Assembly (NCBI GenBank): GCA_964501905.1
Contig: CAZCTW010000004.1
Location: forward strand, 1-64,000
Direction: 5' to 3'
Length of the DNA: 64,000 bases
Source of the DNA: B69-G16 sp964501905
GTDB taxonomy: Archaea > Thermoproteota > Thermoprotei > Thermofilales > B69-G16
The notes under the pieces were generated by a model. That model saw nothing but the letters and a program-made list of their open reading frames with translations. It was not told the origin of the DNA and did no database searches. Made by a program: the position numbers and the translations under genes. Positions 16,945-25,590 of this stretch are shown here, in pieces (within the stretch, counting starts at the first letter, position 1; each line of letters starts with the position of its first letter).

Positions 16945-19161
16945 ATGCTAAACAGAAAACTTGCTCTTTTCATTGCAGCTTTGCTAATTCTAACTATAGC
17001 CAGCAGAACCGTACGGGCCGAAGAGACCGAGGTCGTCGTGGTTTTCGATGAAGGACACGGACAGTATTACGATAGCAGGAAACTCTCGATGTTTCTCGAC
17101 GACCTAAGAAAATTCTATAAGGTAGTTATAAACAGGGATGAGATAGCCGAGGAAGATCTAAGTGGAGCAACTATACTAATAGTGGCTAATCCCTCTAGAG
17201 CTAATTTTACAGACGCCGAAGCATCCATCATTAAAAGCTTCGTAGAAAATGGGGGAGTATTGCTAGTCATGGGAGATTGGTACCGTTATATTAACGTTTA
17301 CTCGCTCAACAAATTGGTCGAAGGGGCAGGAATAGAGTTTACGAAAACCGAAGTCGTAGACCCTTACGACTTCGACTACCGCGAATATTTCCCACTAGTT
17401 GGAGTTTGGGCAGATAATGAGATAGCTAAGGCTATCTCGGCTAGAGTAGAGAAGAAAATAAAGTACAACGGGTGTATGCTAAACTTGTCCGATCCGGCAT
17501 TACCAATTCTGCTATCCTCAGAATTCTCGTATACTGTAAATGAAGAAAACAAGAAAGTAGCTAAAGGCTCTGTGCCTATAGCGGCAGTCTCTTTCGTGGG
17601 CAATGGAGTAGTGATAGCGATCGGAGGCAGTAGAGTCGCCGCTACGAAGTACTTCTATGAATCCAAAGCTTTCGGGAATAAAAACTTCATGTTGGCGTTG
17701 ATAGAGTGGGCTTTAGAGAGAGTCGGGAAAGCTAAGCTACTCTTAGAGCTTAAGGCTATAGTTAAACCTCAGATCATCGAGGTGGGCGCCGAAAAAGAAG
17801 TCGAGGTTACCGTAATTGTCGAGAATAAAGGCGGAGAACTTAAAAACATTAAGCTAGAACTGGCGTCACAATTTTACAGTGACGAAAAAGTAATTGAGAA
17901 AATAGCGGAAGGCGAGACTTTAACTCTAACATTTAAGTTTAAAGCCTCGTCCAATAAATTGGCTAAGATACCTATAGAGGTTAAAGTATCCAAGGACAAG
18001 CAGTACGTCAGTTCCACCGCGTATCTAGCTTTCGCCGAAGAGAAGACCCTCATAATTCTAGATATGGGACACGAAGAACACTTCACGCCCGAAGAAATGA
18101 GCGGCTTCTTAAAACTCTTAGAAGACTACGGCCCAGTCCTAGCCTACTACGACGAGATAAGCGAGGAAACTCTACGCTACACTAAGCTACTAATTCTACC
18201 CAACCCGGAGAAGCCGCTAAAGGCTTCAGAGATATCAGCCATACGAGCCTGGCTAAAAGAAGGCGGCCGCTTAATAATAGCCGGAAACTGGTACAAATAC
18301 TTTAATCCCCAAATATTTGATAGCATAACTGAGGAATATGGGATAAAGTGGCTGGATGGAAGCGTTTGGGATGAAGCCAACAGCCTGCCCGGTAAGCCCT
18401 ACGCTACCATGCAGAAGGAGTGGGCCGCGGTTAAAGAAGCTAAAGCGCTGAGCGAGGGAGTTGAATCGGTGTTCTACAGCGGAACTTCACTTAAGGTAAA
18501 AGGAGAGGCTAAACCTCTGTTATTGGGGAGCCCTACGGCGAAAACCGTAGACGAGAAGAAGAAAACTCTAGCGTCTGGAGAAGATGTCGTATGCATGGCC
18601 TTGGTTTCTGTGGGGGATGGAGTTGTTTTCGCTACTGGGAGCACGATAATGTTCCTCGACAGCTATTACGGCTACGATATCTATAACCACAATGAAAGGT
18701 TTCTCTCGAATTTGATCGAGTGGCTCTTAGCGGGCGTAGCGAAGAAGGTCTTAATTCCTGTTTTAGAGATTACAATTTCAACTCCTAAATCTCTCGTCGA
18801 GGGAGAAAGCGGGACGATAATGCTTAAAATAAAGAATTTAGGAAACGATACCGCTAGAAATGTAATCGCGGAGTTAGCTGCTACTGAAAAAGTAGGAGTA
18901 GGCAAGACCCTGATAGAGCTAGGGAATATAAGTCCTGGCGAGGAGAAAGAAGTTAGCGTGAGTATAGAGGGATTATCGGCAGGAGCCGGAGAAGTCAGGG
19001 TTAGGCTATCTGCGGAGAATCACGAACCTATAGAGGAAGCAGCGACCGTGGAAGTGACTTCTAAAAAAGCGCCGATAGACGTCGGGCTTGTAATCGCCGC
19101 GTTAGTAGTGATTTTAGTGACGGCTTTTATAGTGTTTAGAAGAATTAAGAAGAAAGCTTAA
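16945..19161 (+). CDS. Secreted membrane-anchored protein, two GATase-like domains with CARDB-like domains
   Basis: 738 residues: signal peptide (1-25), GATase1-like/DUF4350-like domain (about 27-265) with D-E-G-H-G-Q-Y-Y and V-M-G-D-W-Y, a CARDB-like beta domain, a second GATase-like domain from about 365 (D-M-G-H-E-E-H, I-I-A-G-N-W-Y), a second CARDB-like domain, and a C-terminal membrane helix followed by R-R-I-K-K-K. It should be outside the cell, anchored by the C-terminus. The GATase-like units lack the usual Cys nucleophile pattern, so they probably bind rather than hydrolyse. A single-domain paralogue is at 53319-54767. Confidence 0.8.
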   Translation: MLNRKLALFIAALLILTIASRTVRAEETEVVVVFDEGHGQYYDSRKLSMFLDDLRKFYKVVINRDEIAEEDLSGATILIVANPSRANFTDAEASIIKSFVENGGVLLVMGDWYRYINVYSLNKLVEGAGIEFTKTEVVDPYDFDYREYFPLVGVWADNEIAKAISARVEKKIKYNGCMLNLSDPALPILLSSEFSYTVNEENKKVAKGSVPIAAVSFVGNGVVIAIGGSRVAATKYFYESKAFGNKNFMLALIEWALERVGKAKLLLELKAIVKPQIIEVGAEKEVEVTVIVENKGGELKNIKLELASQFYSDEKVIEKIAEGETLTLTFKFKASSNKLAKIPIEVKVSKDKQYVSSTAYLAFAEEKTLIILDMGHEEHFTPEEMSGFLKLLEDYGPVLAYYDEISEETLRYTKLLILPNPEKPLKASEISAIRAWLKEGGRLIIAGNWYKYFNPQIFDSITEEYGIKWLDGSVWDEANSLPGKPYATMQKEWAAVKEAKALSEGVESVFYSGTSLKVKGEAKPLLLGSPTAKTVDEKKKTLASGEDVVCMALVSVGDGVVFATGSTIMFLDSYYGYDIYNHNERFLSNLIEWLLAGVAKKVLIPVLEITISTPKSLVEGESGTIMLKIKNLGNDTARNVIAELAATEKVGVGKTLIELGNISPGEEKEVSVSIEGLSAGAGEVRVRLSAENHEPIEEAATVEVTSKKAPIDVGLVIAALVVILVTAFIVFRRIKKKA

Positions 19162-20423
19162 AAACTCCACTTCTCTACCCATTTTTCCTCTTCAAACGTC
19201 TTCGGGTTAATCTTTATGTAGCCAAACTGAATAGTTTCCACTCTCTCACGCGGCACACTAGTCAAAATTTTCATTTTCCATTCTTGGAAATCGACGCTGG
19301 TGATTATGCCCAAGCCCTCAAATATTCTTTCTCTCGAGCTAATGCCCACTAGCAGGTGTTTAAAAAATCCCGGCGTCAAGAGTACAACTTTCTTATCGAC
19401 GACCCTTTCTACCTTAATTTTAGGCTCTTCCTCAACTACGAATACATAAGCTTCAGGGCAACGTTCCCCGTATAGAACTTTAGAATTTAGAATTTTAGAA
19501 TAAACCTTTAACTCTTCTGTCGAGAACTTACTGCCGGAGAATATAAAGCTATAGGCCGAAATTAAACTAGTAAATCCTATTTCGATCTCTCTGGCATTCT
19601 TAAACCATTTAACATAGGTAAACCTTCTTATAGCTCTCCTATCGTCCCTGCTCCTTCTTCTAGCGTAGGCAGCGGGAGGTATGCGCAAAACCTTATAGAA
19701 GCGTTCGAAATACCTGAGCAAATGCTCAAGCTCCCCCTTCTCTCCTATCCCCACGACGACGTCAGGCTTAAAAGCCCATATTTTGGAGACTTTGAGTTCC
19801 CTGCCCCCAGGGTCTACGATCCAACCAGTAGTATTAAGAATCAAGTTTTCGGCTTTCATATCCTCAGCTAAATCCTTAAGCATTGAGACTGCGGAGACAC
19901 ACCTATGAAAGAGTCCGTGAGGCGAAGTCGAGCCTATAAACACCGCGTCATAGAGGGGGACATCTCCGAGCGCCACAACTTTCCCATCCGTAATTCCCAA
20001 GCCTATAGTCGTTGGAGGACCTATATCGCTCTGCCCTACATCGGCATCTATGATGAAAACTCTCCCCCCATCCTCAAGCAAGTTATTTACTAGAAACGTT
20101 ATAAACCCGCTTTTACCTACATCTACTCCACCTATAACGGCTACCTTCACGGGTTTCTCCAACTTTCTAATCTCGTCGATAGCCTTAGCCCATTCGTCCG
20201 GTATTGTTCTCTCCTCAACGAGCCATACCTTACCCCCTTCTATGACTACCTCTGCGTCGTCCAGAACGTAGAGGGGTAGCGCTTTAAACTTGTCAACTCT
20301 GAAGGCGCCGCTTTCAAGCTCATAGCCGAAAATTTCCACGCGTCCACTTACCACTTCTACGCCAGCTTCACCCTCGACCATTAGAGTATTACCAGCTTCT
20401 ACGCTCATTTTCAGTTTAGCCAA
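19158..20423 (-). CDS. Clp1/Grc3-type polynucleotide 5'-kinase
   Basis: About 421 residues. A beta N-terminal domain precedes a kinase domain with Walker A G-G-V-D-V-G-K-S-G around 98-106, D-A-D-V-G-Q-S-D-I-G-P-P, N-T-T-G-W (the clasp/base region of the family) and a lid rich in Arg (A-R-R-R-S-R-D-D-R-R). Family members phosphorylate RNA or DNA 5'-OH ends and act in tRNA or rRNA processing; RtcB, which works on such ends, is encoded at 51.8 kb. I choose TTG 20423, 6 bases after GGTG; GTG 20432 is the alternative. Overlaps the convergent gene by 4 bases. Confidence 0.9.
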   Translation of the reverse strand: MAKLKMSVEAGNTLMVEGEAGVEVVSGRVEIFGYELESGAFRVDKFKALPLYVLDDAEVVIEGGKVWLVEERTIPDEWAKAIDEIRKLEKPVKVAVIGGVDVGKSGFITFLVNNLLEDGGRVFIIDADVGQSDIGPPTTIGLGITDGKVVALGDVPLYDAVFIGSTSPHGLFHRCVSAVSMLKDLAEDMKAENLILNTTGWIVDPGGRELKVSKIWAFKPDVVVGIGEKGELEHLLRYFERFYKVLRIPPAAYARRRSRDDRRAIRRFTYVKWFKNAREIEIGFTSLISAYSFIFSGSKFSTEELKVYSKILNSKVLYGERCPEAYVFVVEEEPKIKVERVVDKKVVLLTPGFFKHLLVGISSRERIFEGLGIITSVDFQEWKMKILTSVPRERVETIQFGYIKINPKTFEEEKWVEKWSF

Positions 20424-20434
20424 TTCAGACACCG

Positions 20435-20719
20435 CTATGGCATTTCTATCTCGGTTAGGAAATACTCCTCATTTTCAGATAAGAGTATCGTCAACCAAAC
20501 TTTGAGTTCGGAAGCTTTCTCTGAATCCACGAAAAGCCTAACTCTTCCTAGCCTAGATGTCTTCTCTCCGTAGTACAATACTTTGGGGTTTATGAGCTTT
20601 AGTTTTTTCTTCAGATATTTGTTAAAGAACTCCCTGGGGAAGTCGAAAACGCAACCTTTGCCCGTATTAAGTATTATTATCTCTCCTTCTGAAGCATTTA
20701 TCTCATCTTCTGAAGTCAA
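20435..20719 (-). CDS. Unknown 94-residue protein in grc3 operon
   Basis: Begins with TTG at 20719 after GGCGGT and ends 11 bases before the preferred kinase start, so the two are cotranscribed. It alternates strands and helices (I-I-I-L-N-T-G-K-G near the N-terminus, then a Lys-rich middle). No known motif. A link to RNA end processing is suggested only by position. Confidence 0.6.
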   Translation of the reverse strand: MTSEDEINASEGEIIILNTGKGCVFDFPREFFNKYLKKKLKLINPKVLYYGEKTSRLGRVRLFVDSEKASELKVWLTILLSENEEYFLTEIEMP

Positions 20720-20856
20720 TTTAACCGCCTTAATGGGGGTTTATTTATCTATATTCCCGGCTTCCATTTAAGAGAAACACTAAAAATAATATCCAAGGAG
20801 TAAACTATCGTTAATAGTATCGTTATAAAAATGAAAACTAACGAAAATATTACGGT

Positions 20857-22398
20857 TTATCTCTCCACGATAAAGAGTCTCTGTTCTAGAGTTGTCGCGG
20901 GTATCTTGGTAATTAACATCTCTTCCTCAAGCCTGCCCACGCTAATCGGAATTAGAGATTCAACTATCTCTTCAGCCGCCTGGAGCTTATACCCAACCTC
21001 TGCCCTTATTTCGAAGAGGGGGTCTCCCTCCTTTACGTAATCTCCGATTTTAACGTAGAGCCGAACGCCGGCCCCCTTATCTTTCGGAGCTCCTGCTGTC
21101 CTAGCTATTCTCGCTATAGCAGCATTGTTGATCCACAGAACACGTCCTTTCTTCTGAGACCTGATAACCACCTTTTTATCCCCTATGGGTATATCTTCCG
21201 TTTTTATCTTAGGATCCCCGCCTTGAGCTTCGATGATTTCTCTCAACTTTTTCTCAGCTTTACCGAGCCTTAAAGCCTCCTGGGCTAGGAACTTACCGTT
21301 CTCCTTCCCTACGATTTCTAACAGAGTTCCAGCTATACTCGTCGCCTTATTTATTAAATCTGCCGGACCCTTACCCATTACAGCTTCTAAAGCCTCTCTA
21401 GCTTCAAGGCTCGGCCCTACCGCGTAGCCTATTGGCTCCTCTCCATAGGTTACGGCACACTGAACAATCATTCCTAACCTTCGTCCTACCTCGATTAAAT
21501 CTCTGCCTATTTTATGAGCTTCTTCTATGGTTTTTACTTTGGCTCCCCGCCCTGTCGGGATATCTATAACCACATGGGTAGCTCCTACGGCGTATTTCTT
21601 AGCCATTATAGAGGGTGTAAAGAACGGGTCTATCGAGAGCGGGTACTCGACTCTAATTATCACGTCGTCTGCGGGAGCTAAGTGTAGCGCACCTCCCCAA
21701 ACCATGCAGCCTCCTGTTTTCAAAACGACTTCTTTCATCTCCTCTATATCTAGATCTACGGGAGCTAGCGCCTCTACTCTATCGGCGGTTCCGGCCGGGG
21801 ATGTAATAGCCCTAGAGGAGGTTTTAGGTATGTAAAATCCTAGACTAGCTATTATCGGCACTACGAGTATAGTAGTTTTATCTCCAGGCACGCCCCCCAA
21901 GCTATGTTTATCCAGGACAGGCTTTACCCCCAGGTCTAGGCGTTCTCCGGTTTCAACCATAGCTTTAGCGAAGTAGTAGGCTTCATCTAGGCTCATCCCT
22001 TGGTGATGGAGGGTTGTAACTAGGGCAGCTATCTCGACGTCGCTAAGCCTACCCTCCACTATATCCTTAGTTATCTCTAAGACCTCGCTGTAGCGTAGCC
22101 TCGCTCCTCTAATCCTATCCTTTATATAGCTCGAAGATCTGGGAGGCTCTACCGGTTTCACCTCTACGTACTCGCCTTCTTTTACATCAAGAACCTTAGC
22201 CACTTCGTCGTACACGGCTATGGCATCGAGAGGCAACCGCTGACCGATATTCAGTATAGCGACTATCTCCCTATTGTTATGTCTTAACAGGACTCTATCA
22301 AGAGCTCCAACACCTAACTCCTTAGCTATTTCATCATCCAAAACCACTACGTATCTACCGCCAGATTCAAAACCTAGATGTAGAACCCTTAGGCGCAA
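20857..22398 (-). CDS. deoA: AMP phosphorylase (archaeal DeoA family)
   Basis: About 513 residues, matching the long archaeal thymidine-phosphorylase-like family that splits AMP with phosphate to ribose 1,5-bisphosphate. Motifs: K-H-S-L-G-G-V-P-G-D-K-T-T for phosphate, S-S-R-A-I-T-S-P-A-G-T-A-D and A-L-A-P-V-D-L. The extra N-terminal domain (about 85 residues) is characteristic. I start at TTG 22398: GGTGG lies 5 bases before it and a TATA box fits, whereas an ATG at 22437 overlaps that TATA. In known pathways the product goes to R15P isomerase and type III RubisCO, neither of which is in this window. Confidence 0.9.
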   Translation of the reverse strand: MRLRVLHLGFESGGRYVVVLDDEIAKELGVGALDRVLLRHNNREIVAILNIGQRLPLDAIAVYDEVAKVLDVKEGEYVEVKPVEPPRSSSYIKDRIRGARLRYSEVLEITKDIVEGRLSDVEIAALVTTLHHQGMSLDEAYYFAKAMVETGERLDLGVKPVLDKHSLGGVPGDKTTILVVPIIASLGFYIPKTSSRAITSPAGTADRVEALAPVDLDIEEMKEVVLKTGGCMVWGGALHLAPADDVIIRVEYPLSIDPFFTPSIMAKKYAVGATHVVIDIPTGRGAKVKTIEEAHKIGRDLIEVGRRLGMIVQCAVTYGEEPIGYAVGPSLEAREALEAVMGKGPADLINKATSIAGTLLEIVGKENGKFLAQEALRLGKAEKKLREIIEAQGGDPKIKTEDIPIGDKKVVIRSQKKGRVLWINNAAIARIARTAGAPKDKGAGVRLYVKIGDYVKEGDPLFEIRAEVGYKLQAAEEIVESLIPISVGRLEEEMLITKIPATTLEQRLFIVER

Positions 22399-22436
22399 AA
22401 AAGCCACCCGCAAGGCTAAATATTTACCTAAATGCA

Positions 22437-22444
22437 TTTATAAA
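22437..22444 (-). promoter_or_regulatory. TATA box of AMP phosphorylase gene
   Basis: TTTATAAA read on the minus strand. A start about 25 bases on gives a leader of roughly 16 bases that contains the SD at 22404-22408. This decides for the TTG start at 22398. Confidence 0.5.
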
Positions 22445-22546
22445 TTTTACTCACAAAAAATTATAAATGTGAGTTAACAACATTCGAGCAGTGGATAAAG
22501 AGCAAAAATTTTATAGTTTATCTAAGGTATCCTTGAGGTGCCAAAA

Positions 22547-23470
22547 TTGAGGTCTAGACTACTACAAGCTATAAAAGCTAAAATTAAAGGAAAAAAACTA
22601 GCGCTAAGCCATGAAGAAGATGCGGACGGCATAGTATCAGCTGCTCTCTACCTCAGAGTACATCCAGATGCAATTCTAATACTGGCTAGGCCCCAGGAGA
22701 TAAGGCGCGATAGATTCAGCTGGTTTAATTTATTCACTTGGGATTACGTTGCAGACCTTCCTTGTCCTAAAAAAGCTAAGCTTAGAGTAGACCACCACAA
22801 GACGAATACTCCCTGCGCTGAAATTGAGTATTACGACCCCGAAGCTCCATCAGCGGCTACTCTAGCCCTAAAAGCTCTAAACCTGGAAAATGACTTAGAG
22901 ATGGTTAGACTGGTAGAACTAACTAAACAGACTGATACAGCGAACATAGTAGATGAAGAAGCTTGGGATTTAAACGACGCTGTTAAAGGATCTAACTACG
23001 AGGGACGGGTATGGCTCGCTTACGAATTAGCTAGGCGGGGACTCGATGCACTGAAGGACGAGAGAGTAAAGCCGTGGATAGAGAAGAATAGGAGAAGGAG
23101 GAAATTGACTGAGGAGATAGCAGCTAAGATAGAAGTTGAGGAGGTTACTCTGCTAGAATTCGAGAAAGACATCGATATATCATATCGCGGCCTATGTGCT
23201 TTGCTCGAGAAACGAGGAGCTAAATTTATAACTGTAATAGTCCCCAAAGAAGGCATTTATAGACCTTATATAGGAGCTAGCAGAGACTCCAGCTACGACG
23301 CCTCTATAGTAGCTTCTAGACTTGGGGGAGGAGGACATAAAGTAGCCGCTGGCGCTAGAGTGAGAACAAAGGAGAGAATATACGAGGAATTGAAAAAATA
23401 CTTGAACAGGGAAAAGTTAAAGCTAACGTTAATAACTTCAGATCTTAACTTTGTAAGAAAACTAGTCTAG
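22547..23470 (+). CDS. DHH-family phosphoesterase (RecJ-like/oligonucleotidase type)
   Basis: About 307 residues. The DHH domain shows S-H-E-E-D-A-D-G-I near residue 24 and V-D-H-H-K-T near 85, the manganese ligands; the DHHA1 domain ends with G-G-G-G-H-K-V-A-A-G. Archaeal relatives act as exonucleases or nano-RNA/pAp-type phosphatases; I cannot choose between them. TTG 22547 follows GAGGTG with six bases between; the GTG at 22538 lies inside that site. Its 3' end overlaps the convergent PP-loop gene by 9 bases. Confidence 0.85.
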   Translation: MRSRLLQAIKAKIKGKKLALSHEEDADGIVSAALYLRVHPDAILILARPQEIRRDRFSWFNLFTWDYVADLPCPKKAKLRVDHHKTNTPCAEIEYYDPEAPSAATLALKALNLENDLEMVRLVELTKQTDTANIVDEEAWDLNDAVKGSNYEGRVWLAYELARRGLDALKDERVKPWIEKNRRRRKLTEEIAAKIEVEEVTLLEFEKDIDISYRGLCALLEKRGAKFITVIVPKEGIYRPYIGASRDSSYDASIVASRLGGGGHKVAAGARVRTKERIYEELKKYLNREKLKLTLITSDLNFVRKLV

Positions 23471-24769
23471 CGCTAGGAAGTTATCCAATAACTTCTGGTC
23501 GACGTCTCTCAGCAACTCTTTTCTATAGGTTTTCATTATATAGCGCTCCCAGCTTCTCAAGGCGGGACAGATCCAGCATCCGAGCCTATAAAAGCCGTAG
23601 CTATAGAGAGGGTTCAGGGGTATCTTATTCTGTAAAATGTAGATTTGTGCCTGAGAAGCGGACCAGTTTTTTATAGGCGCGACTTGCATATACCTACCAT
23701 CCGGCCTAACCGGAGGGCGCTTGCTCCTGAGCTCCGATTCCGCGTCTCTATCCCCCACCACGATTAGAATTTCACCCTCGGCCACTTCGGCTATCTTCTC
23801 GTGCAGAGCTTTTATTTTAAGCTTTGTACACCATCTATCTTTGTGCGAGGGGAACCCTCTCTTGCGGACCTCATCGCCCAATTTTACTCGAGCTATTAAG
23901 AGTTTTACCCCCAAAATTTTAGAAACTCTCTCTATGTACTCTCTAACTGGCGTGAACTCAAGCTCCATATCGACGTAGACGGCGTAGAAGCGTTTTCTGA
24001 AAACTTTAGAAGCTAAGATGAGGGTTGCAGTGCTGTCCCGCCCGCCTGACCAAGGGACGACCACTGTAGTGTATTTATCCTTTAGGTTTTCTAAGAGTTT
24101 AAGAGATAGCTTCTCATACAAGCTCATCACTCTTTTATTTGCATCTATAACCTTCTCTATGTTGGTAACTACTTCCTGATTCCTGATAATTTCGCTTGAA
24201 ACTTCCCCTAAATCTGGTATCTTCAATTTTCCGATTAGGTGGGGTCCCGAGTAAACTTCATGTTCTCCGCCGAGCTTTCTAACTAGGAGAAGAACGCTTC
24301 TCAATTCTCCTAAAAAACGCGCGAGTACCCCGATCCCCCTATTCCCGAAAATCATAAAATTATCGTAGGCAGGTAGAGGCTCAAAACTCAACCTAGTTCC
24401 ACTGGACTTAGAGAAGATATAAGTTCCATTCCAGAAAACCGTATTCCTGAACTTAGCCCTACCTCTCTCGAAAGCCTCTCTTAGAGTCGGGAGCCTCGCG
24501 TTACGCACCTTCTCTCTAGGCACAAGGGAGAAGTAAACGTTCAAGGGCGTAGAGTGCTCTATTTCCATTTTATCTAAATCTTCCCTGCCTATCAGAACTA
24601 TATTAAAGCGATCTTGATCGATCGCATCGAGCAGTTTATCGCGGAATTGCTCGAGAGACCTAACCCCGCGTAGAGTTTTGACTTTAATATCCCAACCTCT
24701 ATAAAATACTCTAAGCATAGCTTTAACAGCATCGGCATCCTTTTTAGCCCGCACCATTATAGTATACAT
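23462..24769 (-). CDS. PAPS reductase/PP-loop ATPase family protein
   Basis: 435 residues. The second half has the PP-loop P-W-S-G-G-R-D-S-T, H-K-D-R-W-C-T-K-L-K and R-L-G-C-W-I-C-P-A-L. The Cys residues of the last two motifs may bind a cluster or Zn. The N-terminal half is a separate domain without a familiar motif, as in archaeal proteins annotated as PAPS reductase that are thought to act in sulfur transfer rather than sulfate assimilation. ATG 24769 appears leaderless, with CTTATACT about 25 bases upstream. Substrate unknown. Confidence 0.75.
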   Translation of the reverse strand: MYTIMVRAKKDADAVKAMLRVFYRGWDIKVKTLRGVRSLEQFRDKLLDAIDQDRFNIVLIGREDLDKMEIEHSTPLNVYFSLVPREKVRNARLPTLREAFERGRAKFRNTVFWNGTYIFSKSSGTRLSFEPLPAYDNFMIFGNRGIGVLARFLGELRSVLLLVRKLGGEHEVYSGPHLIGKLKIPDLGEVSSEIIRNQEVVTNIEKVIDANKRVMSLYEKLSLKLLENLKDKYTTVVVPWSGGRDSTATLILASKVFRKRFYAVYVDMELEFTPVREYIERVSKILGVKLLIARVKLGDEVRKRGFPSHKDRWCTKLKIKALHEKIAEVAEGEILIVVGDRDAESELRSKRPPVRPDGRYMQVAPIKNWSASQAQIYILQNKIPLNPLYSYGFYRLGCWICPALRSWERYIMKTYRKELLRDVDQKLLDNFLALD

Positions 24770-24790
24770 GTCTCATAGAGATGTCGCAGG

Positions 24791-24798
24791 AGTATAAG
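24791..24798. promoter_or_regulatory. Shared TATA element between divergent PP-loop and JAMM genes
   Basis: AGTATAAG reads as a TATA box on both strands. It lies about 25 bases before the leftward ATG 24769 and about 28 before the rightward TTG 24824, so the two genes may be tied together in expression. Confidence 0.35.
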
Positions 24799-24823
24799 AT
24801 ATCATTTACCGCTGGTGGTTTAG

Positions 24824-25291
24824 TTGTTTAAAACATCGTCTAGTATAGTTAATCTGCAGGAGCATGTGAGAGAGGTCATATTCTCAAGGAGAGCTTACGA
24901 CGCCATGCTCAACATCGTTAAAAACCGCTATCCCCTAGAAGCTTGCGGCGTTATGTTCGGGAATGTTAGCGGGTATACGGCTACCGTGGTAGAAGTCGAG
25001 GAGATTAAGAATGTACTGGAGTCCAAGTATAGATTCTGGTTTGACGTTGGGGAATGGATGAACTCTATACTAAAAGCCAAGAAGAGAGGGTTAGAGTATA
25101 TAGGCTTGTTCCATAGTCACGTTAGAGGTTCTCCAATACCGTCTCTCGCCGATAGACATAGGATGTTAGAGTGCCCAGAGGAAATTTGGATTATAGTATC
25201 TTATACTCCAGAAGAGGAAGTCGATGTAACCGCGTGGAGAATAGACGACTGGGGTTCCAGTATAATGAAATTAGCGTTGTCAATAATTTAA
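24824..25291 (+). CDS. JAMM/MPN+ metalloprotease-like protein
   Basis: 155 residues with a complete JAMM zinc site: Glu39 in L-E-A-C-G, then H97-S-H99-X7-S107-X2-D110 (G-L-F-H-S-H-V-R-G-S-P-I-P-S-L-A-D). Archaeal proteins of this size remove small ubiquitin-like modifiers (desampylases) or release sulfur-carrier C-termini. Start is TTG 24824 with GGTGG 5 bases ahead. Divergent from a PP-loop ATPase that could share a sulfur-transfer role; that link is inference. Confidence 0.87.
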   Translation: MFKTSSSIVNLQEHVREVIFSRRAYDAMLNIVKNRYPLEACGVMFGNVSGYTATVVEVEEIKNVLESKYRFWFDVGEWMNSILKAKKRGLEYIGLFHSHVRGSPIPSLADRHRMLECPEEIWIIVSYTPEEEVDVTAWRIDDWGSSIMKLALSII

Positions 25292-25590
25292 TCCGGATGT
25301 TTTTATCACATATCTTGCCCTTAGACATGTGTTTGTATATTTTAGCTTTCTTCTCTAAATCATCACTAATTGTTAGTAGCTAGGTTGTTAACAACGTATA
25401 ATGTATTGGGAAAATATATCAGGAATCATGCTGTTAATGTATTTAGGGGATATGGTGTCTTCACGATATTATCTAAAGAGCTGTGTATCCGAGGCTTTAC
25501 CCGTCGGAGAGATTATAGTTTCTCCATTAAAAATCTCGAGATTTCGTCTAGACGGAAAGAGGATAAGATTTCGCGTGGAGCGTAGGGAGT
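25292..25590. other. 299-base spacer, no convincing gene
   Basis: AT-rich. Two overlapping + strand frames of about 70 codons (25370-25585 and 25401-25622) are open, but neither has an SD, sensible composition or a familiar motif, and the second runs into the next gene. I see no RNA fold I can name. It may hold the promoter of the sugar-nucleotide genes and perhaps a decayed gene. Confidence 0.3.
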
